Shown piece by piece: positions 16,873 through 25,713 of a stretch of DNA of 64,000 nt. The stretch's first letter is position 1. The number at the start of each line of letters is the position of its first letter. A program made the translations under genes and the position numbers. The stretch covers positions 102,178-166,177 of the forward strand of contig PBFW01000072.1 of the NCBI GenBank assembly GCA_002719955.1, given 5' to 3'. Below the pieces are notes generated by a model. The model was not told the DNA's origin, ran no database searches, and saw only the letters and a list, made by a program, of their open reading frames with translations. Source of the stretch: Deltaproteobacteria bacterium (GTDB lineage Bacteria > Myxococcota_A > UBA9160 > UBA4427).

Positions 16873-17508
16873 ATGCCCGAGCAACGCCCCCTTCTCTTCG
16901 CCACCAAGGCGGAGGCCACGCTTCGCCTGGCGGAATCGCTAGACGCCGAGTTCGCCGCCCTCCCCCTGGCGAGCGCACCCGAGAAATTCGAGGATTGGCG
17001 TTCGAAAGCGAGCGCGGCCGAAGAGCGCGACCGCGTGATCGTTGCTCCCTGGCTCGTCACCCCCGAGCCGCCCAAATGCGCCGAACTGATGAACGTCGAT
17101 CCCGCCGCCTGGCGTGAGCGCTTCGAGCTTCCCTACCTGCTCTGGAATTTCGCGCTCGGGGCTGCGAGTCGACGAGTCGCTGACCATGGTGCGATCGTCG
17201 GTGTCGTGCAGTCCCCTGCGGCGATCGATGCCCCGGGCTGGACACCCGAGCTTGCGATCTCGGACGGGGTCCTCTCGCTGATCCGGTCTCTCGCCGCCGC
17301 CGAGGGAGCGCGCGGTGTTCGATGCAATCTGGTCACCACGCCAATCGGCTTGATCGAGGGCGACCTCGTCGCCCCCGCCCCCCCCCTCGCGGGATTTCCG
17401 GGAACGATCGAAAAACATGTCGCCGGCGCCGTTCGAACCCTGCTCTCTCCTGATGCGGTCGGATTGACCGGCCGGGTTCTCTCGGCGGACGGAGGGCGCT
17501 CCCTATGA
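16873..17508 (+). CDS. Degenerate SDR-fold protein without NAD or catalytic motifs (probable pseudoenzyme subunit)
   Basis: 211 residues from the ATG at 16873 (GGAGG at 16862-16866). The C-terminal half is clearly SDR: GVLSLIRSLAAAEGARGVRCN, then a segment ending LTGRVLSADGGRSL. The glycine-rich nucleotide motif is absent, the N-terminal strand-helix unit is unrelated (LFATKAEATLRLAES), and the Tyr and Lys positions of the active site align with Glu and Ser (ELAIS). It overlaps the following complete SDR by ATGA at 17505-17508. The pairing recalls BbsC/BbsD, where one subunit is an inactive SDR in a heterotetramer. Acts presumably as a structural partner; inference. Confidence 0.72.
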   Translation: MPEQRPLLFATKAEATLRLAESLDAEFAALPLASAPEKFEDWRSKASAAEERDRVIVAPWLVTPEPPKCAELMNVDPAAWRERFELPYLLWNFALGAASRRVADHGAIVGVVQSPAAIDAPGWTPELAISDGVLSLIRSLAAAEGARGVRCNLVTTPIGLIEGDLVAPAPPLAGFPGTIEKHVAGAVRTLLSPDAVGLTGRVLSADGGRSL

Positions 17509-18284
17509 CGACCCAATCGGCAACGGCTGATCCCCGCAAGACGATCCTCGTGACCGGCGCGACCGGCGGTGTGGGTCGTGGAATTGCGCTGGCCTGCGGC
17601 GAAGCGGGCTGGAACGTCTGGATTGCGGCACGGCGTGCGAAGGAGGGCGGCGAAGTCGCCGATGAGATCAACGCCACCCCAGGCCGGGGACATTTCGTCC
17701 GCTGTGACGTCGGTGATCCAGACTCCGTCGGCGCCGCGATCGACGCCGTCCTCGACGGGGATGGGCGGCTCGACGGGATCGTCCACAACGCGACCAGCGG
17801 ACTCTCGCCGGTCCCGATCCCGCTTCACGAAGTCTCCCTCGCCGATTTCCAGAATCACGTGGACGTCGCGCTGCGGGCGCTCCATTCGCTCGCCTGCAAG
17901 GGCTTCGCCTCCCTGAAGGCGAGCCGAGGCTCGCTCCTCTTGATGACCTCGGAGGCGGGCTTCGAGGGCAAGGCAAAGCTCGCCCCCTACGCCGGCGTGA
18001 AGGGCGCCCAGAGGGGCTTCGCACGTGCCCTGGCCCGGGAATGGGGTCGCGATGGGATTCGCGTGAATTCGATCGCACCGCTCGCCTCTACCCCGGCGAT
18101 GGAGCGCGCCTTCGAGTTGGACGAGGCCATGGCGAGCCGGATCCTCGGTCGCAACCCGTTGGGTCGGCTCGGTGATTCGACTGACGATATCGGACGCGCC
18201 GCACGCTTCCTGCTCTCGGACGATGCCCTCTATGTCACAGGCCACACATTGATGGTCGACGGGGGCAGTTGCCCGGCGATCTGA
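17505..18284 (+). CDS. SDR family oxidoreductase, partner of the pseudo-SDR
   Basis: 259 residues. TGATGGVG, basic AARRAKEG end of strand two (NADP possible), HNAT in place of NNAG, Ser in MTSEAG, Tyr and Lys in PYAGVK, and MVDGGSCPAI at the C-terminus, so all catalytic residues are present. It begins inside the stop codon of the degenerate SDR gene, which predicts equal synthesis and a shared complex. A substrate such as a 3-hydroxyacyl-CoA thioester is suggested by the BbsCD analogy but is not shown. Confidence 0.88.
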   Translation: MTTQSATADPRKTILVTGATGGVGRGIALACGEAGWNVWIAARRAKEGGEVADEINATPGRGHFVRCDVGDPDSVGAAIDAVLDGDGRLDGIVHNATSGLSPVPIPLHEVSLADFQNHVDVALRALHSLACKGFASLKASRGSLLLMTSEAGFEGKAKLAPYAGVKGAQRGFARALAREWGRDGIRVNSIAPLASTPAMERAFELDEAMASRILGRNPLGRLGDSTDDIGRAARFLLSDDALYVTGHTLMVDGGSCPAI

Positions 18285-18292
18285 GCGCGGCG

Positions 18293-18310
18293 GATCCGGG
18301 GGACCGGATC
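18293..18310. terminator. Short hairpin between convergent genes
   Basis: GATCCGG (18293-18299) and CCGGATC (18304-18310) form a 7-bp stem with a GGGA loop between the SDR stop and the stop of the convergent amidohydrolase gene, overlapping the latter's last two bases. There is no T-run, so an intrinsic terminator is only a possibility. Confidence 0.35.
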
Positions 18311-19970
18311 AGGACCGTAGGACCCTTCCACCGCGCGCACCCAGGAGTTCGTCGTTCTCGAGGATGAGCGCACCGTTACAAATCGTGGCGCGATAGCCGC
18401 GTGCCCGCTGCACGAAGCGACCCGCACCTCCCGGAAAATCGTGTACGAACTCCGGCATCCACTCACCGACCCGCCCGAGATCGATCACATTGACATCGGC
18501 CTTTCGGCCGGCCGCCAGCGTTCCGCGATCCTCGAGACCGATGATGCGCGCTGGCGCCGAGGTCATTCGGCGAACGGCTTCTTCGATGGCGAAGAGCCCC
18601 TCCTCTCGCACCCAATGAGAGAGCACGAACGAACACCATCCCGCGTCCATCACCTGCCCCACATGCGCCCCGGCATCCCCGAGCCCCGGAAGAACCTCAC
18701 CCCGGGAGATCAGATCGGCAACCGCCCGCATATTCGGATTGAAAAGCCGCAGCACGAAGAGTGCTTCGCCACGACTCTCTCGGCTCATGCGAAGGAAGGT
18801 CTCCGCAGGGTGTTCCCCCGCCCGGTCAGCGAAGGTCTGAACCGCACTCTCCTCGTCGAAGACATAATTCGGTGTCTCCGCATCACCGAGCCAATAGAGC
18901 GGCACCTTCGAGAAATAGTCCGTATCCGCCTGCGCATCCTCGATGAGCCGCGCAACAGTCGCCGGATCGTCGAGCGCGGCCAAGCGGCCGGCGAAGTCGA
19001 GCGCGGCGAAATCCTTCCAAGCGCCGTGATTCCAGGGGAGCGTGTTCACCAGTCCCGCGACGAAGCCTGAACCACGCGGAATCGCCACGCCGTTCACGTC
19101 GAGACCCTCGGCCCGCATCGCATCGATCTTGTCGGTGAAGAGCCGACCCGAACCGTCGGAACGGCCCGCCGTGATACTGAAGAGGACGCGATCCCCCGTC
19201 GCCCGCGCCTGCTTCCGGATCAGCTCCATCTCGCCATCGAAATCGCCAGACATGTTGAGGATATTCTGCATCAGCCCGCCGCCCGCGGCCTTTACGCTCT
19301 CGGCGATCCGGATCAGCTCGGAATGTTGGGCGTGGGTTCCGGGCACGTCACGACCATCGGGCAGCACATGTCCGATGATCCGCGAGGTCGAGAAACCGAC
19401 CGCTCCCTCGCGGATCGATTCAGCCACAACATCGGCAATACGCTCGAGATCCGCTTCCGTGGGTTGCTCGTCCACGGCGCGCTCGCCCATCACGTAATAA
19501 CGAACAGCGCAGTGGCCAACGAGGCCGGCGACATTGATCGCCGGGGCGATCCCCTCGATCGAATCGAGATAGCCGCCATAGCCTTCCCAATTCCAGGGCA
19601 ATCCGGTCAGGATCGCATCGCGGGGAATATCCTCGACGGTCTCCATCATCGCTGCGAGCTTCGCGGCGTCATTCGGCCGAACCGGAGCGAAGGTCACACC
19701 ACAATTACCGAGCAACGCTGTCGTCACGCCATGCCAGCTGATCGGCGTCAGGTAGGGATCCCAACCGATTTGTGCATCGAGGTGGGTGTGGAGATCGATG
19801 AAGCCCGGCGTCACGGCATGACCGTCCGCGTCGATCTCGCGACGCCCGGGCGAGGCGACCTGCCCGACCGCGGTGATCGTGTCGCCATCGATGGCGAGGT
19901 CGCCGAGAGTCGGCGCCCCCCCCGTACCATCGATCAGGCGGCCATTCCTGATGACCAGATCATGTGCCAT
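18309..19970 (-). CDS. Amidohydrolase, N-acyl-D-amino-acid deacylase-like
   Basis: 553 residues. The start LVIRNGRLIDGTGGAP and the GFIDLHTHLDAQ metal motif (residues 57-67) define the amidohydrolase superfamily. Further motifs are HGVTT, GNCGVTFAP, GHCAVR, GAVGFSTSR, GLGDAGAHVG and the C-terminal LAAGRKADVNVIDL return of the composite beta domain. This is the D-aminoacylase/dihydroorotase-like group that often appears in catabolic clusters with uncertain substrate. It lies downstream of an MFS transporter (119-base gap) on the same strand, so uptake and hydrolysis may be linked. Confidence 0.88.
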   Translation of the reverse strand: MAHDLVIRNGRLIDGTGGAPTLGDLAIDGDTITAVGQVASPGRREIDADGHAVTPGFIDLHTHLDAQIGWDPYLTPISWHGVTTALLGNCGVTFAPVRPNDAAKLAAMMETVEDIPRDAILTGLPWNWEGYGGYLDSIEGIAPAINVAGLVGHCAVRYYVMGERAVDEQPTEADLERIADVVAESIREGAVGFSTSRIIGHVLPDGRDVPGTHAQHSELIRIAESVKAAGGGLMQNILNMSGDFDGEMELIRKQARATGDRVLFSITAGRSDGSGRLFTDKIDAMRAEGLDVNGVAIPRGSGFVAGLVNTLPWNHGAWKDFAALDFAGRLAALDDPATVARLIEDAQADTDYFSKVPLYWLGDAETPNYVFDEESAVQTFADRAGEHPAETFLRMSRESRGEALFVLRLFNPNMRAVADLISRGEVLPGLGDAGAHVGQVMDAGWCSFVLSHWVREEGLFAIEEAVRRMTSAPARIIGLEDRGTLAAGRKADVNVIDLGRVGEWMPEFVHDFPGGAGRFVQRARGYRATICNGALILENDELLGARGGRVLRS

Positions 19971-20089
19971 GACGGTCGCTCTCCCAATGCTGCGTTCCGG
20001 ACTGAACAGCCCCTCGGTGACGGGCTAGAGACGTGCCCGATCGCTGACCGCGAGAAGACACCCCCCCGGCCGACCGGACACCGGAGGGG

Positions 20090-21304
20090 TCAGGACGCCG
20101 GTTCCCCCACCACCCGGAGCGGGAGAATGAGCAGAACCGCCGCCCCCAATACGCCGAGAAAGACCTGAAAAGCCAACACATAGCTCCCACTCGAGTCTCG
20201 AATGGCACCGGCGATCAGGTACGAAGGCGTCACGAGAATCCCGATCACCGGCATCATCCAGCCCATCGCGCGTCCGAAATTCTGCACTCCAAAGATCACC
20301 GGGACGATCGCATTCCAGACCGGTAGGATGCCGCCACTCGCCACGCCCATCGCAGCGGCCGCCACCAACATCACCGAATAGCTCGGTTCGAGCGAAAAGA
20401 GCACCAGCGACAATCCCGTCGTGCCGATCGCCGCGATCAAACCGACCTTGAGGGGAATCCGGTCCGCCAGATAGCCGAAACCCAGCTTCCCGAAGATTCC
20501 GCACAGGGCGAGTACGGGAATCAGGTTCTCCGCGGCATCCGCCGGGAAGCCCAGATCCGCACAGAATTGCCCGATATTGGCCAGGGTCGCGGTGTAGGAC
20601 GCCAGGAAGAAACCCAGGCTGAGCGTAAAGAGCCAGAAAGCGGGGCGCGTCAGGATCTCCTTGTTCGTCGCGAGCTCCCCGTGCGTCTGCGGGGCACCGG
20701 CCGCCTCACCGTCAGCCTCCGCCTCCACGCCCCGGTCGCTCGGCTGATCCCAGAATCGAAAGACCAGGAGTGGCAGGACGAAGACCGCCGAAGCGAGTGC
20801 GATCCCCTGGAGCCCCGTGCGCCACCCAACCGTCGACAACGCCTGTCCGAGACCCTTGGGAAGCAAGATGCCACCGATCGACGTGCCGATGGCTGCGATG
20901 CCCAGGGCCCGCCCACGCGTCGACGTGAACCAGCGTGAAACGACCGCCGAGCCCGCGAGCGGTCCCAACAGAATTTGCGCGATCGAGAAGAAGACCGCGC
21001 CGATCACCACGAATTGAAGGATGGATTGCGCGAACGAAAGGCCCAACAACCCCAACACCAGGCAGAGGGTACCGATGATCATCAAGCCCCTGGCCGACCA
21101 GCGGTCGACGAGGGGACCGGTCAACGGGGCGACGACCAACCCCAGGAGACTCGCCGCACTCGGCAACAAGTTGACCGTCGTCGCATCCGTCGAAAAATCA
21201 ACGATCACCGCCGGAAAGAGCAGCGGCAAGCTGTAGATAAAGAAACCCGACACAAAGAGCTGGGCCGTAAAATGCGTCCCAACGATCCACCACCCTTGAA
21301 ACAT
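20090..21304 (-). CDS. MFS transporter, monocarboxylate/OFA-like
   Basis: 404 residues with about twelve hydrophobic segments and a charged central loop (EAEADGEAAGAPQTHGELATN). Loop motifs include PLVDRWSARG between helices two and three and LADRIPLKVG in the second half, as in MFS. The opening GWWIVGTHFTAQLFVSGFF resembles monocarboxylate/oxalate-formate type transporters. It is flanked by an epoxide hydrolase gene upstream and an amidohydrolase gene downstream in the same direction. Substrate is unknown. Confidence 0.88.
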   Translation of the reverse strand: MFQGWWIVGTHFTAQLFVSGFFIYSLPLLFPAVIVDFSTDATTVNLLPSAASLLGLVVAPLTGPLVDRWSARGLMIIGTLCLVLGLLGLSFAQSILQFVVIGAVFFSIAQILLGPLAGSAVVSRWFTSTRGRALGIAAIGTSIGGILLPKGLGQALSTVGWRTGLQGIALASAVFVLPLLVFRFWDQPSDRGVEAEADGEAAGAPQTHGELATNKEILTRPAFWLFTLSLGFFLASYTATLANIGQFCADLGFPADAAENLIPVLALCGIFGKLGFGYLADRIPLKVGLIAAIGTTGLSLVLFSLEPSYSVMLVAAAAMGVASGGILPVWNAIVPVIFGVQNFGRAMGWMMPVIGILVTPSYLIAGAIRDSSGSYVLAFQVFLGVLGAAVLLILPLRVVGEPAS

Positions 21305-21376
21305 TGTCGCGTATGCCTCATTTCTATCGAGCCAGACCTCGGCAGGAGATCCGATACAGCTTATGCGACCGTCCTC

Positions 21377-22546
21377 TCAGCGAAGCGATCGAAAATGATC
21401 CCGAATATCCTCGATCACCGCACCGGGGTTCTCGGCGGGAGCAAAATGGCCACCCTCGTCCCGGATGCGGAGCTGACGAAGGTCAAAATAATCCTTCGCC
21501 CAATCCGGCTCGCCCGGCGGCATATCGTGTCGAAAGAGCGAGAGCGCCGTCGGGCTGGGAACCTGGGGCATCCCCTCCCGCGCAGCCACCCATGTCTCCC
21601 GCCCCGCTTCGCTGTAATAGCGCGCCGAGGTGACGAAGCTGTCCGTCAACCAATAGAGGCTCATTGTCGTCAGCAGGTGGTCTCGACTGAAGCGCGACTC
21701 GACGTCCCCCCGACAATCACCCCATCGAAAGCGCTTCTCGAGCATCCACGCGAGCAACCCCACCGGAGAATCATGCATCGCGTAACCGATCGTCTGGGCG
21801 TGCAGCATATGGGTCGCGATATGCGAGGCGAAGCGTTTCTGAAAATCGATCAGACCCGGATCGCTTCCCTCCCCGCCCCCGACGGAGACGATCGACCAGG
21901 GGCGATCACCCGTAAAGCTCGGGACGGGAGAGGCATTCGTGAGGTGGATCCCGATCAGGTGCTCGGCATATGCATGCCCGAGCTGGGTCGTGATCATCGC
22001 GCCCCAGTCGCCACCCTGCGCCGCATAACGCTCATAACCGAGAACGTCGCGCATCAACGTGTCCCAGAGATCTGCCGTTCCCAACGGGCCGACACCCGAG
22101 CGCGCGAGCGGCGTCGAGAAGATGAACCCAGGAAGCGAAGGAACGACCACATCGAAACTATCGGCGCCATCGCCTCCATGGGCGGCGGGATCGACGAGCG
22201 CGGGAATCACATCCTTGAGATCCCAGAAGGTCCAGGGCCAGCCGTGGCTCAGGACGATGGGGATCGGGTCGGGTCCGCGCCCTCGCTCGTGCACGAAATG
22301 GATCGGGATTTCGTCGATCTCGGTCCGAAAATGCGCGAGCTCGTTCAACGTGGCCTCCTGAGCACGCCAATCGAAAGAGTCCCGCCAATACTCGACGATC
22401 TCCTCGAGGTAGGCCCGCGGCACACCGTAGGACCAATCGTCGTTATCGAAGTCGTGGGGCCAGTTGACGTGTTCGAGCCGACGATGAAGATCGTCCAGCT
22501 TCGGCTGGGGAATCTCGATCCGGAAGGGCTCGGGGGGCACGGGCAT
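21377..22546 (-). CDS. Microsomal-type epoxide hydrolase, second copy
   Basis: 389 residues, same layout as the enzyme at 8300: EHN segment (FRIEIPQPKLDDLHRRL, WSYG, IVEYWRDSFDWR), HGWPWTFWD, nucleophile Asp in GGDWG, a RDHLLTTMSLYWLTDS stretch, and the base His in DEGGHFAPAENP. The two proteins share the local signatures but differ through the cap region, so they are diverged paralogues rather than a recent duplication. It starts the minus-strand run with the MFS transporter. Confidence 0.9.
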   Translation of the reverse strand: MPVPPEPFRIEIPQPKLDDLHRRLEHVNWPHDFDNDDWSYGVPRAYLEEIVEYWRDSFDWRAQEATLNELAHFRTEIDEIPIHFVHERGRGPDPIPIVLSHGWPWTFWDLKDVIPALVDPAAHGGDGADSFDVVVPSLPGFIFSTPLARSGVGPLGTADLWDTLMRDVLGYERYAAQGGDWGAMITTQLGHAYAEHLIGIHLTNASPVPSFTGDRPWSIVSVGGGEGSDPGLIDFQKRFASHIATHMLHAQTIGYAMHDSPVGLLAWMLEKRFRWGDCRGDVESRFSRDHLLTTMSLYWLTDSFVTSARYYSEAGRETWVAAREGMPQVPSPTALSLFRHDMPPGEPDWAKDYFDLRQLRIRDEGGHFAPAENPGAVIEDIRDHFRSLR

Positions 22547-22621
22547 TCCTCCAACCGCGCTCAGCGCGGCTCCCCCGACTCTATCACGCTCGCCGGCAGC
22601 AGGAGACCAAGGGAAGCCTGG

Positions 22622-23231
22622 TCATTTCCCGAGCAGATCCGAAGACACGACGTTGCCCGTGATCTTGCCGCAGACGATCACGGTGTTCGCAGCAACACTG
22701 GCTTTCACGTGTCCTTCGTTGCCGGCGGTCACCTGGTGATTCGTCAGTCGGACCGAGCCCTCGATCGTGCCCTGGATCTCGAGATCCTCCTCCGCGACGA
22801 TTTCACCAGCAATCGTCGTTGCGCGTCCGAGATGAGCCATGGGGTCCACATCGAGCTCCGGCGTCGCCGGATGATCTGAAAAAAGCGGTTCGACGGCTCG
22901 AAGATGGTCGAACCGGCCCGAAGAGAGATCCGCGGGAGACGAGGCACCGGGGCGGCGTCGAATCCAGAAGCGCGCCCTCGTCGACATTTGGCTCTCGGCG
23001 GGGAGAAAGGGCGGACGAATCGGCGTCCTCCGAACTCTGGGGCCCGAAACGACGGGCCACGACATCCGCGAAGGGCGTCTCGCCCTCCTCGCCCGTCGGT
23101 ACCGAAAGCACACTGGAAACGACCCCGAGCCGCGAGGGTGCATTCTCGTTCGATTCAGTGATCGCCGAATCCGGATCGGACCCATCACCACCGGGCTTCT
23201 TGTCATTCTTGCCGCGCTTGAAGAAAGCCAT
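22622..23231 (-). pseudogene. Bactofilin-like gene, frameshifted and C-terminally truncated
   Basis: From an ATG at 23231 the product starts MAFFKRGKNDKKPGG, a typical bactofilin N-terminus, and continues as a polar linker. Near 22950 the frame must shift by one base, at or near a CCCC run, to join a second frame carrying TTIAGEIVAEEDLEIQGTIEGSV and VAANTVIVCGKITGNV, the bactofilin beta-helix repeat. The product ends after about 65 domain residues instead of about 100, so the C-terminal half is missing. Bactofilins are cytoskeletal polymers. A sequencing error could explain the shift but not the truncation. Confidence 0.65.
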
Positions 23232-23335
23232 TGTTTGATCGCTCCACCAAACGGTGAGCGCGCCATCGGGAGATTGCGTGACCCTGCCCTCGGCGACCCA
23301 CACGGGATCACTGACTTCCTGCGAGATCGCTGCGT

Positions 23336-23674
23336 CTATTCTGCATCCATCTCCTCGAAAACCCGTGTGACGGTGCGAAAGCCCGAGACCGCGACCGGGA
23401 AGCCGGCATAGAGCGCGCAATGCCGAATCAACTCGCAGATCTCCGCACGTGTGACACCGAATTGTTCCTGACCCAGCCGAACGTGGATCGCCAACTCCTC
23501 GTGGAGACCTCGGGTACAGAGAATCGCCATCGTCGCCAGGCTGCGGGCCGAAGGCGCGAGCCCCTCTCGTCCCCAGAATTCGCCACCGACCCGGGTGATC
23601 ATCTCCTGCATCTCCTTCTCGACCTCGGGCGGGAAGGTCAGCTGATCCACCGGATTCCTCATCGCGTCACTCAT
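23336..23674 (-). CDS. Carboxymuconolactone decarboxylase (CMD)-like protein
   Basis: 112 residues from the ATG at 23674, preceded by AAAGGAGG. The open frame extends 400 codons upstream but that part is antisense to a real gene. The CMD pattern is present: RVGGEFWGREGLAPSARSLATMAIL, then EELAIHVRLGQEQFGVTRAEICELIRHCALYAGFP. Members decarboxylate 4-carboxymuconolactone or act as peroxidases; the paired CxxC of AhpD is absent here. It is divergent from the DUF3604 gene with about 70 bases between them, a shared promoter region. Confidence 0.82.
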   Translation of the reverse strand: MSDAMRNPVDQLTFPPEVEKEMQEMITRVGGEFWGREGLAPSARSLATMAILCTRGLHEELAIHVRLGQEQFGVTRAEICELIRHCALYAGFPVAVSGFRTVTRVFEEMDAE

Positions 23675-23746
23675 CTCGTTCGTCCTCCTTTCGATGCATG
23701 ATGCACTACAGTTGCGGCTTCGTCGCCACCCCACCGGAGACTGCAG

Positions 23747-25702
23747 ATGCTTCGCTTCGATTTCCTGCTCAGCGCCGGCAGCGTCCGACTGAGTTGGCTC
23801 GGCGCCTCTATCGCAGTCGGGCTCGTGGGCGCATCCATTGGCCACACGGAATCCAATGACGCGCCCGCCGCACCCGCCGACCTCTCGGTTGCGACGGTCG
23901 AGTATTCGCCGACCTTCGGAGACGATTTCCCGACCGAAGTCTTCTGGGGCGATACCCATGTCCACAGTTCCTTCAGCATGGATGCGAATACCATGGGCAA
24001 CACGCGCCTCTCCCCCGCCGATGCCTATCGCTTCGCGCGCGGAGAATCCGTCCGGGCCCATAATGGAATGACTGTTCGGCTCGATGTCCCCCTCGATTTC
24101 CTGGTCGTCTCGGACCACGCGGAATATATGGGACTGCTGCCCAGCCTTCGTGCTGGAGACGCGAGACTGCTCGAGGATCCCGCGGCGAAGCGCCTCTCGG
24201 ACGGGATCCGTGGTGACGGTCGTGAACAATTTGCGGTGATCAGCGAGTTGATCGATAGCCTGATGAAGTCGGAACCGCTGGTCGACAACACGGAATTCAC
24301 ACGAAATATCTGGAATCGGATCACCGGGCTCGCGGACGACCACAACGACCCGGGTCGTTTCAGCGCGATGATCGGCTACGAGTGGAGCGCGATGCCAGGG
24401 GGCGACAATCTTCATCGCGTCGTCGTCTACCGCGACGACGCGTCGAAGGCCGGCCTGCTGATTCCGAAATCTTCTTTCGAGGGCGATCGCCCCGAGGACC
24501 TCTGGGATTTCATGGAGGCCTATGAACGAAAAACAGGCGGGCAGATTCTGGCGATTCCGCATAATCCCAACATGAGCAATGGGCAGATGTTCTCGCTCGA
24601 GGACGGCGATGGCCGCGCCTTCGATCGCGACTATGCGATCCGACGCACGCGCCACGAACCCATCGCCGAGATCACGCAGATCAAGGGCGACAGCGAATCT
24701 CATCCCCTGCTCTCCCCCGATGACGAATTCGCAGACTTCGAGAATTGGGATGGTGGGAATATCGGTGTTCCGGCCGTGCGCAAGACCGATGGCCAGCTCC
24801 AATACGAATATCTGCGCCAGGCCCTCAAAAATGGACTCGGCGAAGAGGCGCGCCTCGGGACGAATCCCTTCAAGCTCGGTCTGATCGGAAGCACCGACTC
24901 CCACACCTCCCTTGCCACCGCCGCCGAAAACGATTTCTGGGGAAAATTGACGATCATGGAACCGAGCCCGACGCGAATCGCCCCATCCAACTTACAAGCT
25001 TCGGACCCGAATTCGGAGACGACGACCTTCTCGTGGAGCTTCGTCGCGTCGGGCTACGCGGCGGTGTGGGCACGCGCAAATACACGCGAAGCGCTCTTCG
25101 ACGCCATGCGGCGGCGGGAGGTCTATGCAACGACGGGCTCGCGGATCACGCTTCGCTTCTTCGGCGGCTGGCATTTCGAGGAAGCAGATGCCTTTCGCCC
25201 CGATTCGACTCGGATCGGCTACCGCAAGGGTGTGCCGATGGGCTCGGATCTCGCGAACCGCGATGGCGCGGGCGCCCCGCGCTTCCTCGTGAGCGCCCTG
25301 AGGGATCCCAATGGCGCGAATCTCGATCGCATCCAGATCGTCAAGGGCTGGCGCGAGCCGGACGGGCGGCTGAAGGAAAAGGTCTTTGACGCGCGTCTAT
25401 CCGATGGACGAAAAGAGCGGCTCTTCCGGGGACCGAAGCCGATTCGCTCGACCGTCGATGTCGAAAAGGCGACCTATACCAATACAGTCGGAGACGCTGC
25501 GCTCGCAGCCTTCTGGCGGGATCCGGATTTCGATCCAGCGCTCCACGCATTCTACTATGTTCGCATTCTCGAAATTCCCACACCGCGCTGGACGACCTAT
25601 GATGCCGTCCGACTCGGCGCCGAACTCGCAGAGGAAATCCCGCGAGAAATCCAGGATCGCGCCTATTCGTCCCCGATCTGGTACACCCCACAGCCACGCT
25701 AA
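23747..25702 (+). CDS. DUF3604 exported protein (PHP-like metal hydrolase fold)
   Basis: 651 residues. A hydrophobic N-terminal segment (LSWLGASIAVGLVGASIG) suggests export or anchoring. PHP-type metal motifs follow: FWGDTHVHSSFS (His 71 and 73), VSDHAEYMG (about 122-129), IPHNPN, and GSTDSHTS, then repeats of FFGGWHF and GVPMGSDL, and a C-terminal EIPTPRWTTYDAVRLG. This is the DUF3604 family, whose substrate is unknown. An SDR gene follows 11 bases later. A second family member lies at 60593. Confidence 0.87.
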   Translation: MLRFDFLLSAGSVRLSWLGASIAVGLVGASIGHTESNDAPAAPADLSVATVEYSPTFGDDFPTEVFWGDTHVHSSFSMDANTMGNTRLSPADAYRFARGESVRAHNGMTVRLDVPLDFLVVSDHAEYMGLLPSLRAGDARLLEDPAAKRLSDGIRGDGREQFAVISELIDSLMKSEPLVDNTEFTRNIWNRITGLADDHNDPGRFSAMIGYEWSAMPGGDNLHRVVVYRDDASKAGLLIPKSSFEGDRPEDLWDFMEAYERKTGGQILAIPHNPNMSNGQMFSLEDGDGRAFDRDYAIRRTRHEPIAEITQIKGDSESHPLLSPDDEFADFENWDGGNIGVPAVRKTDGQLQYEYLRQALKNGLGEEARLGTNPFKLGLIGSTDSHTSLATAAENDFWGKLTIMEPSPTRIAPSNLQASDPNSETTTFSWSFVASGYAAVWARANTREALFDAMRRREVYATTGSRITLRFFGGWHFEEADAFRPDSTRIGYRKGVPMGSDLANRDGAGAPRFLVSALRDPNGANLDRIQIVKGWREPDGRLKEKVFDARLSDGRKERLFRGPKPIRSTVDVEKATYTNTVGDAALAAFWRDPDFDPALHAFYYVRILEIPTPRWTTYDAVRLGAELAEEIPREIQDRAYSSPIWYTPQPR

Positions 25703-25713
25703 GGAAGACCGCC

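Noticed and set aside
20975..22879. 634-residue plus-strand open frame
   Set aside because: Antisense to the epoxide hydrolase, MFS and bactofilin-remnant genes; product is Arg/Asp-rich with no domain. Long antisense frames are common in this GC-rich sequence.
23675..24904. 400-codon N-terminal extension of the CMD gene
   Set aside because: Antisense to DUF3604; the CMD domain starts at an ATG with a good ribosome site at 23674.
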